This document shows positions 6,763-11,165 of a DNA stretch of 11,890 bases, one piece after another. The stretch covers positions 1 through 11,890 of the forward strand of contig CANQKJ010000040.1 in assembly GCA_947624465.1 (NCBI GenBank), in the 5' to 3' direction. A program made the position numbers and the translations under genes. Under the pieces are notes generated by a model. The model was not told the origin of the DNA, searched no databases, and worked only from the letters and a program-made list of their open reading frames with translations. How positions within the stretch are numbered: the stretch's first letter is position 1; each line of letters opens with the position of its first letter. Source of the DNA: an uncultured Oscillospiraceae bacterium (GTDB lineage: Bacteria; Bacillota; Clostridia; Oscillospirales; Oscillospiraceae).

Positions 6763-6811
6763 TATCGAACCTTTTGTGTTCTCTTTGTTGACATATTGAA
6801 CCTTTCTGGTT
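6763..6811 (+). repeat. Two 18-bp direct repeats over the relB promoter, likely operator
   Basis: TATCGAACCTTTTGTGTT (6763-6780) and TATTGAACCTTTCTGGTT (6794-6811) match at 14 of 18 positions and start 31 bp apart, about three helical turns. The first lies just upstream of the -35 and the second fills the -35/-10 spacer. RelB-type ribbon-helix-helix antitoxins usually repress their own operon by binding such repeats, so self-regulation is inferred. Confidence 0.45.
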
Positions 6812-6816
6812 ATACT
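6788..6816 (+). promoter_or_regulatory. SigA promoter of the relB-PIN-vbhA-MNT operon
   Basis: A consensus TTGACA (6788-6793), a 17-bp spacer and TATACT (6811-6816). The ribosome binding site GAGGAGG (6825-6831) and the ATG at 6839 follow closely, leaving a leader of only about 15-17 nt. Confidence 0.9.
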
Positions 6817-6838
6817 ATGGGCGTGAGGAGGTGCTGAT

Positions 6839-7144
6839 ATGGCACAGGCAACTTTCAGTGTTCGTATGGACGAGAATCTGAAGCAGCAGTTTGACAGCCT
6901 TTGTGCGGATTTTGGAATGACCGCGTCCACCGCCATCAATGTATTTGCCCGCGCGGTCGTGCGGGAGCGAAAGATCCCGTTTGAGATTTCTTCTCCGAAA
7001 TCCGGCGTGACCAGAGAGCAGGCGATGCGGGCGTTTCTGGCCCTGAGATCTCAGGCGAAGAAGGATTTTCCGCAGGGCATGTCGCTGGACGAGATCAATG
7101 AGGAGATCCGAAAGGCTCGCTATGGCGAGGGAGACGCAGAATGA
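6839..7144 (+). CDS. RelB/DinJ family antitoxin
   Basis: A 101-aa ribbon-helix-helix antitoxin. The N-terminal MAQATFSVRMDENLKQQF is the beta strand and first helix of the DNA-binding fold. DFGMTASTAINVFARAVV and RERKIPFEIS are the hallmark RelB/DinJ segments. In this family the N-terminus binds operator DNA and the C-terminus wraps the toxin. It has a near-perfect promoter and GAGGAGG 7 nt before its ATG. Its stop overlaps the start of a PIN-toxin-like ORF (ATGA at 7141-7144), the standard antitoxin-toxin coupling. That toxin is cut short, so the antitoxin may now be an orphan that only represses the operon or counters toxins elsewhere in the cell. Confidence 0.9.
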   Translation: MAQATFSVRMDENLKQQFDSLCADFGMTASTAINVFARAVVRERKIPFEISSPKSGVTREQAMRAFLALRSQAKKDFPQGMSLDEINEEIRKARYGEGDAE

Positions 7145-7281
7145 TTTGTTGCGCTGTGATCGACACCAACGTACTGGTGTCCGCTCTGCTTTCAAGCCAC
7201 GGCGACGCGGCCACAGTTCAAGTGATCAGCAAACTGTTAGGCTATACTGATATCAATGAGTCCTTGGGGGTGACACTATGA
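7141..7281 (+). pseudogene. Truncated PIN-family toxin remnant
   Basis: A 46-residue ORF starting at the ATG that overlaps the relB stop. MICCAVIDTNVLVSALLSS and GDAATVQV match the start of PIN-domain toxins of the COG1569 type, including the first catalytic Asp in IDTN. Homology fades after about residue 28-30, and the ORF ends at residue 46 in KLLGYTDINESLGVTL. Full proteins of this group are about 130-140 aa and need three or four acidic residues, so this piece lacks most of the active site. An internal deletion joining the PIN start to the DNA before the VbhA-like gene is the likely cause. Its stop overlaps the next start by ATGA, so it may still be translated as a coupling peptide. Confidence 0.75.
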
Positions 7282-7445
7282 GCGCCGCTGAAATCGAGAA
7301 GTCTATCCGCATGGCCACCATTTCTTTGGAGATGGAGGGGCTCCACGTTGACGAACAGTGTGTGACTTGGTGCCGTCAAATGCTTTCCGGCGACATATCG
7401 CCGGAGGAATACTTGAGGCTGGTCATTGCCAGGGCGGGTGTTTGA
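7278..7445 (+). CDS. VbhA-like Fic antitoxin (small)
   Basis: A 55-aa protein not easily seen by size-based gene calling. Residues 1-30 (EIEKSIRMATISLEMEGLHV) contain SLEMEG, an exact (S/T)xxxE(G/N) Fic-inhibitory motif. The rest (CRQMLSGDISPEEYLRLV) resembles the GEIS.EE half of VbhA-family antitoxins, which block the ATP site of class I Fic proteins. The start overlaps the stop of the PIN remnant (ATGA), with GGGGGTG 5 nt upstream. No Fic gene follows it. The only Fic gene in the window lies 1.7 kb away on the other strand and already has its own inhibitory helix. It is therefore either an orphan antitoxin or one acting in trans. Confidence 0.7.
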   Translation: MSAAEIEKSIRMATISLEMEGLHVDEQCVTWCRQMLSGDISPEEYLRLVIARAGV

Positions 7446-7469
7446 TTGTCCCTCTATCACTCTGCTCTA

Positions 7470-7574
7470 ATGGAATCGCTCACCCCGGAGTGGTGCAGGG
7501 ACATGATCAAGGAAACGGAGGCGTTGATCAATGGATCAGAGAGAAGTGCTGAGCATTGCCAGAGAATACGCTGA
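7470..7574 (+). CDS. Doubtful 34-aa ORF between vbhA-like and MNT genes
   Basis: In the same frame as the VbhA-like gene, directly after its stop, an open stretch runs to a TGA at 7572-7574. From the ATG at 7470 it reads MESLTPEWCRDMIKETEALI and ends SAEHCQRIR. It has no visible ribosome binding site and overlaps the start of the nucleotidyltransferase in another frame. The composition looks protein-like (charged helix), so it may be the remnant of a gene that once followed the antitoxin. No family is recognised. Confidence 0.25.
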   Translation: MESLTPEWCRDMIKETEALINGSERSAEHCQRIR

Positions 7575-7830
7575 CGCTGTCAGGCAAATCATGGACACCG
7601 ACGCCATCTTTCTGTACGGTTCCCATGCCCGTGGCACCGCCACGAAGGACAGCGATATCGACATCGCTGTTGTGGTGGATCGTATCCCCGCCGACTATCT
7701 TGGTACGGTGACGGCCCTTTGGAGGCTGACCCGGTCAGTGAACCAGGAGATCGAGCCGGTCCTCTTGTCTGCAGCAGACGACAGAAGCGGATTTCTTACT
7801 ACAGTTCAAAAGACTGGTATCGCAGTGTGA
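7531..7830 (+). CDS. Minimal nucleotidyltransferase (MNT/MntA-like)
   Basis: A 99-aa nucleotidyltransferase-fold protein. The signature is YGSHARGTATKDSDIDIAVV: GS for triphosphate binding and the D-x-D metal pair in SDIDI. Helix 1 before it (EVLSIAREYADAVRQIM) and the C-terminal IEPVLLSAADD fit minimal nucleotidyltransferases. In HEPN-MNT systems such proteins are antitoxins that add AMP to the HEPN RNase. No HEPN gene with an Rx4-6H motif is seen on either side, so the partner is missing or elsewhere. ACGGAGG 9 nt before the ATG supports this start. It is the last gene of the plus-strand operon and a strong terminator follows. Gentamicin-type resistance transferases share the motif but are larger. 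Confidence 0.85.
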   Translation: MDQREVLSIAREYADAVRQIMDTDAIFLYGSHARGTATKDSDIDIAVVVDRIPADYLGTVTALWRLTRSVNQEIEPVLLSAADDRSGFLTTVQKTGIAV

Positions 7831-7856
7831 CTTAAAACCTACCATGCCGTGACCTG

Positions 7857-7889
7857 CGCCCCTCCCGCGTTTGCGGGAGGGGCGTTTTT
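7857..7889 (+). terminator. Rho-independent terminator of the MNT operon
   Basis: CGCCCCTCCCGC (7857-7868) pairs with GCGGGAGGGGCG (7873-7884) over 12 bp around GTTT and is followed by TTTTT. It ends next to the stop codon of the convergent relaxase gene. Confidence 0.92.
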
Positions 7890-9687
7890 ACATGGACATC
7901 GTCGGTCCCTGGTACTCCTCATGGTCGTCCGGCTTGTGGCCCATGGCGATCTTCTTCTCTCTGATCCTCTGCCACAGCTTACGGTCCGCCCGCAGCCCCA
8001 CCGGGTTGGCAGGCGGGGCGGAGTTCTGCTGAAAGATCCCGCCCATGTGGTGGAGCAGCCGGGTGGCGGACAGCAGGACGTCGGAGAGGAGGTTCGGGTG
8101 CGCCTGGCTTTGCTCCAGCAGGAACCGCGCGTACTGATTGCCCTGGTCGGCGGACCGCCCCAGCCAGTATTGAGCGGTTTCGTCGTCCCGCGGGACGTCC
8201 TTGCCGTCCAGGTACAGCTTACCCAAGAGGTACTGGGCGAACGGACTGCCCTGCTCCGCCGCGTCGGTGAGATACTCAACGGCCCTGTCTACGTCTTTCG
8301 GGACGCCGCTGCAGAGGAGGCAGAGCTTGCCCAGTTGATACTGGGCGTACTGATTTCCCAGCGCCGCGCTCCGCTCCAGCCAGACCGCCGCCTCGTCCAT
8401 GCGTTGCTGGAAGGACATCAGCTTGGCCAGGGAGTACATGGCGGGGGCGTCGCCTGTCTCCGCCGCCCTGGTGAGCCACAGCTCCGCCTTCTCCCAGTCC
8501 TCATAGAGATGGATGCCGTCCCGGTACAGACAGCCCAGCAGTCTCGCCGCCTCCGGCATTTGACACTCCTCCCACAGCCGCTCCAGCATCCTCACCGCCA
8601 TCCGCTTGTCCTCGGGGTGCGAGTCCCAGTTGAGAAGGATCTCTTTGCAGCTGAGGTAGTCCTGATCCCAGGTGTCGCCGGCGTCGGGCTCGTCCTCCAT
8701 ACCCTCGTCCTCAAAGGTGTGTTCGCCCAGCCGGATGTTCTCCGCCTCCCGGATGACCATGTTCTTGATGGAACGGAATTCTTTTTGCTGAGACAGCGGC
8801 AGGCGCTCCCGCGTCTTTTCGTGATAGTAGCTCTCCAGCTCGTCCCGCAGTTTGTTCCAGACCTCATAGCACTGAGCCACCTCCGGCACCTTCGCCAGCT
8901 CGTCCACGATTGAATCCACCAGCTCCTTCAGCGGCTTTTTGAGATAGCCGTACTGCTTTTTGCCCTTGACGCTCTCCAGCTTACCGGCCAGCTCGCTCAT
9001 CTTGAGGGCGACATCCGGGCTGTCGCAGAGGCCGGAGCGCATCTCGTCGATGAGTTTTTTCATGGCGTCCTGGGCGGCGTAGGTCAGGTCCTTGTAGGAG
9101 ACATCCTTGCGCTGATAGAGATTCAGCAGTTCGTCCCGGAAGATGGCGTTGGTCAGCTTGGAGCGCATGAGTTCGATGCCGCGCTTGGTGAGGAAGCCGC
9201 GCTTGGGGTCGTCGGACCAGATCATCATGTGGATGTGAGGGTGCTCACCCTCGTCGTGGAAGGCAGCGTACCAGTGGAGCAGGTCGGCAGGGATCTTCAT
9301 GGCGTCGGCCAGGTCAGGCTGGTGAGCCATGAGGAGATCCCGCCACGCCGCCGCGTTATCGAAGCCCAGGCGGGCGGCGTCCTCCCGGCGCAGAGAGTAG
9401 ATGATCGTCCAGACGTTGCCCTCATGTTCGTTCAGTTCTTCCATCGCCGCGCCGAGCTCGACGGACTCCGCCGAGCTGAACAGGCCGTGGTCCCCATGCC
9501 GCTCCGCCCTCGGCCGGGTGGCAATGTACCGCATATAAATCTCCGGGTCCTGAGCGTTAGCAGTCTCCGGCTCCGAGGAACGGTTGGCCTCCAGCTTCTC
9601 TACGCCCTCGCGGGTGGCGATGTACTTCATGTAGCCGCCTGCTTTGACCGCTCTGACGTAGCCGCTCTTTTGGACCAGCTTCGGCAT
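7888..9687 (-). CDS. MobP3-type relaxase with C-terminal Sel1-like repeats
   Basis: A 599-aa relaxase, inferred to nick the transferred strand at oriT and pilot it during conjugative mobilization. Residues about 10-70 hold two YIATR-type motifs (YMKYIATREGVE, YMRYIATRPRAER-HGDHGLF) that carry the likely catalytic Tyr. SLRREDAARLGFDNAAAW (98-115) and WYAAFHDEGEHPHIHMM (139-155) give the metal-binding His cluster H144, H149, H151 and H153. From memory, full-length MobP3 proteins have roughly 60 more residues between the two YIATR motifs, so this N-terminus is compact. Residues about 370-525 form four or so Sel1/TPR-like repeats (AELWLTRAAETGDAPAMYSL, VEYLTDAAEQGSPFAQYLLG, AQYWLGRSADQGNQYARFLL). 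The ATG at 9687 is chosen for GGGAGG 7 nt upstream. It overlaps the stop of the accessory gene by 1 nt. Confidence 0.9.
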   Translation of the reverse strand: MPKLVQKSGYVRAVKAGGYMKYIATREGVEKLEANRSSEPETANAQDPEIYMRYIATRPRAERHGDHGLFSSAESVELGAAMEELNEHEGNVWTIIYSLRREDAARLGFDNAAAWRDLLMAHQPDLADAMKIPADLLHWYAAFHDEGEHPHIHMMIWSDDPKRGFLTKRGIELMRSKLTNAIFRDELLNLYQRKDVSYKDLTYAAQDAMKKLIDEMRSGLCDSPDVALKMSELAGKLESVKGKKQYGYLKKPLKELVDSIVDELAKVPEVAQCYEVWNKLRDELESYYHEKTRERLPLSQQKEFRSIKNMVIREAENIRLGEHTFEDEGMEDEPDAGDTWDQDYLSCKEILLNWDSHPEDKRMAVRMLERLWEECQMPEAARLLGCLYRDGIHLYEDWEKAELWLTRAAETGDAPAMYSLAKLMSFQQRMDEAAVWLERSAALGNQYAQYQLGKLCLLCSGVPKDVDRAVEYLTDAAEQGSPFAQYLLGKLYLDGKDVPRDDETAQYWLGRSADQGNQYARFLLEQSQAHPNLLSDVLLSATRLLHHMGGIFQQNSAPPANPVGLRADRKLWQRIREKKIAMGHKPDDHEEYQGPTMSM

Positions 9688-10094
9688 CACCACGCCTCCC
9701 GCTGGAAGTGGAGCGCGTCCTTGAACGAGATGGCGCCGTTGCTCTCCCGCACCTCCCGGACGCACTTGCCTCGGTAGTGCTGATAGGTCGCGTCGTCCAT
9801 ATCGCAGTCGATGGCGAGGATGTTGTTGGTCATGTTCTGCTCCACCGCCTGCTTGAACATGAGCTTGCCCATGCGGTCGGCCAGCGCGTTGAGGGTGCCG
9901 CCCACCACCTCGGACATGACGCGGGGCAGGTAGGCGCCGGCTCTCTCACAGTTCAGATAGCCGGTGTAGAACCAGATGGCCTTCTCGATGAACTCGCTCT
10001 GGCTCTGGCAGTTGTCCGCGTGGAAGTTGGACTCCACCTGGGCCTTGGCCTCCGGCGTGAGCCAGAGGGCGAACTTTTGCTTGTTTTTGACCAT
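9687..10094 (-). CDS. Relaxosome accessory protein (MobC/RHH-like)
   Basis: A 135-aa basic-start protein, directly upstream of and 1 nt overlapping the relaxase. MVKNKQKFALWLTPEAKAQVE fits the strand and first helix of a ribbon-helix-helix DNA-binding domain. SQSEFIEKAIWFYTGYL is the following helix pair. The rest (about 60-135) is helical and unassigned. In mobilization modules the small RHH protein before the relaxase usually binds oriT and recruits the relaxase. AAGGAGG 10 nt before the ATG supports the start. The oriT-like inverted repeats lie just upstream of it, which fits that role. The family name is inferred from position and the short motif. Confidence 0.72.
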   Translation of the reverse strand: MVKNKQKFALWLTPEAKAQVESNFHADNCQSQSEFIEKAIWFYTGYLNCERAGAYLPRVMSEVVGGTLNALADRMGKLMFKQAVEQNMTNNILAIDCDMDDATYQHYRGKCVREVRESNGAISFKDALHFQREAW

Positions 10095-10212
10095 ATCGTG
10101 AAAACCTCCTTAGTTTTTGGCAGGAACCCCTCTGAAAATCCCGCAAACGGGGGCACAGCGGGGCCGATGACCCCAGGAGGGGCAAAATCGGGGTATCGGG
10201 AACCCCCTCGGG

Positions 10213-10267
10213 ACTGCCCGCACTGCGGGCAGTTGTGTCCGCTCCGGGGCGCTTGCGACCCCGGAGC
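10213..10267. other. Candidate origin of transfer (oriT): two strong inverted repeats
   Basis: A roughly 200-bp gap before the relaxosome genes holds ACTGCCCGCA/TGCGGGCAGT (10213-10222 and 10224-10233, perfect 10-bp arms, 1-nt centre). It also holds GCTCCGGGG/CCCCGGAGC (10241-10249 and 10259-10267, 9-bp arms with a small CGC/GCG inside). The TTGTGTCC between them is a possible nick region. The position upstream of accessory and relaxase genes is classic for MobP systems. The nic site itself is not identifiable from sequence. Neither repeat has a T tract, so they are poor terminators. Confidence 0.5.
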
Positions 10268-10350
10268 TTTCCCCTGCTTTGTCCTCACCGCCCTAAAAAA
10301 CGCCCGTATCCTCGGGGAGAGGGGGCAGTTGCGCCAGTGCTTTCCTGGCC

Positions 10351-10776
10351 TCATATCGGGCGGTGTCCTGCGAGAGCCGTTCCAGGTCCCGCCGGAGCTT
10401 GTCGTCGATAGCGCCGTTCCAGGTCCCGCCGGAGCTTGTCGTCGATAGCCCTCTGGATGGGGAGGACCCTGTAGTGGAGCTTGCCGTTGTACTTGCTGCC
10501 GTCGTGCATGTAGATGTGGGTGCGTTCCACCTCGATGAGCCCGGCCTCCACCAGCTCGGTCACATATTTCGCCACTGTGTTCTTGGACATCCGCAGCGCC
10601 TTGCCGATCTCCTTGTAGCCCAGCACGATGGAGTAGTCCCTGCGGTTTTCCATCCGCATGAGGAACGCGTAGAGCGCGATGGCGTTGGCGGACAGCCCCA
10701 GCCCGAACAACTCGTTGGGCAGCGGGAAGTAGTTCTTGATGGGATCACGCTTGGGATAGGGATAGTACTTTCTCAT
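10351..10776 (-). CDS. Winged-helix/HTH protein with frameshifted C-terminus
   Basis: A 141-aa DNA-binding protein. After MRKYYPYPKRDPIKNYFPLP comes a winged helix: a helix GLSANAIALYAFLMRM, a recognition helix in YKEIGKALRMSKNTVAKYV and the wing EAGLIEVERTHIYM. This resembles the replication-initiator or DnaD-N-type HTH common in Firmicute mobile elements. Its start overlaps the stop of the excisionase-like gene (ATGA), so the two are coupled. The C-terminus after R121 (RYRRQAPAGPGTALAGHRPI) comes from a 37-bp tandem duplication in the gene. Removing one copy restores a frame that reads LSQDTARYEARK onward, ends EDTGVF and stops at 10293 (148 aa). The helical, charged restored tail looks like the original. 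The core domain is intact, so the protein may still bind DNA. Confidence 0.8.
   Translation of the reverse strand: MRKYYPYPKRDPIKNYFPLPNELFGLGLSANAIALYAFLMRMENRRDYSIVLGYKEIGKALRMSKNTVAKYVTELVEAGLIEVERTHIYMHDGSKYNGKLHYRVLPIQRAIDDKLRRDLERRYRRQAPAGPGTALAGHRPI
10377..10449. repeat. 37-bp tandem duplication (36-bp identical copies)
   Basis: The 36 bp at 10377-10412 are repeated exactly at 10414-10449, with a single G between them, giving a period of 37. Because 37 is not a multiple of three, the duplication shifts the frame of the winged-helix gene. The two copies are perfectly identical, so the event is recent or is kept active by slippage. Confidence 0.95.
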
Positions 10777-10982
10777 TCTCCGCCTCCCGTGTGCTTCTCC
10801 ACCCAGCGGATGAAATCCTCCTTGGGCACTACGATGCGGTTGCCGATCCGCAGGGACGGGAAATCTTTTTCGCGCAGCAGTTCATAGCCACTGGACGGAG
10901 AGATGCCCAGCACTTGCGCCACCTGTTTGGCGTTCAGGAACAGCGGCAGTTCGTCATAGGTCTTGTAGACAGATTCTTTCAT
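10773..10982 (-). CDS. Excisionase-family HTH protein (Xis/AlpA-like)
   Basis: A 69-aa protein with the standard excisionase or MerR-like HTH fold. LFLNAKQVAQVLGISPSSGYELL is the helix-turn-helix, and DFPSLRIGNRIVVPKEDFIRWVEKH is the wing plus closing helix, as in the pfam HTH_17 group. In mobile elements such proteins bend DNA and steer integrases toward excision or act as regulators. It is far from the integrases (6 kb) but heads the mobilization operon. It may therefore link excision and transfer, or just regulate the operon. AAGGAG 9 nt before the ATG supports the start. It overlaps the next gene by ATGA. Confidence 0.85.
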   Translation of the reverse strand: MKESVYKTYDELPLFLNAKQVAQVLGISPSSGYELLREKDFPSLRIGNRIVVPKEDFIRWVEKHTGGGE

Positions 10983-11071
10983 GTTGATTTTCTCCTTTTC
11001 AGTTTTTGTTTTGGGTCGAGTTTTTTGAGTCGGCGCTCAGTTATCCATAGGACGTCACTCCTTTGGGAATT

Positions 11072-11111
11072 AAGGATACCGCTCCCACGAAAATGTGGGA
11101 GCGGTATCCTT
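11072..11111. repeat. Perfect 17-bp inverted repeat in the divergent control region
   Basis: AAGGATACCGCTCCCAC (11072-11088) and GTGGGAGCGGTATCCTT (11095-11111) are perfect complements around a 6-nt loop (GAAAAT). There is no T run on either side, and the -35 of the plus-strand gene begins 2 bp after it. It could insulate the two divergent operons or bind a regulator. A terminator role is uncertain. Confidence 0.75.
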
Positions 11112-11112
11112 G

Positions 11113-11141
11113 TTGCCATCTCAACAGTTTTGTGATATCCT
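11113..11141 (+). promoter_or_regulatory. Promoter of the RdRP-like gene
   Basis: TTGCCA (11113-11118), a 17-bp spacer and TATCCT (11136-11141) match SigA boxes at 5/6 and 4/6 positions. Transcription should start near 11148, inside the following dyad. Confidence 0.6.
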
Positions 11142-11143
11142 AT

Positions 11144-11163
11144 GATCACCTTCGGAGGTGATC
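11144..11163 (+). promoter_or_regulatory. Dyad holding the ribosome binding site of the RdRP-like gene
   Basis: GATCACCT (11144-11151) and AGGTGATC (11156-11163) are perfect 8-bp arms. The right arm with GG before it forms GGAGGTGATC, a ten-base match to the anti-Shine-Dalgarno end of 16S rRNA, 7 nt before the GTG start. If the transcript includes the left arm, the hairpin would hide the ribosome binding site. If it starts inside, the dyad may be an operator. Confidence 0.5.
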
Positions 11164-11165
11164 CT

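Noticed and set aside
5678..6799. Plus-strand ORF opposite the stalk-domain protein
   Set aside because: The minus-strand protein has a signal peptide, a ribosome binding site and a known domain. The plus-strand ORF has none of these.
7849..8913. Plus-strand 354-aa ORF opposite the relaxase
   Set aside because: It overlaps the terminator hairpin and is antisense to Sel1 repeats. It has no ribosome binding site and no recognisable domain.
11035..11060. Minus-strand leader peptide M-D-N before the excisionase-like gene
   Set aside because: It has a fair ribosome binding site but only three codons. Nothing links it to attenuation, so it is mentioned only as context.
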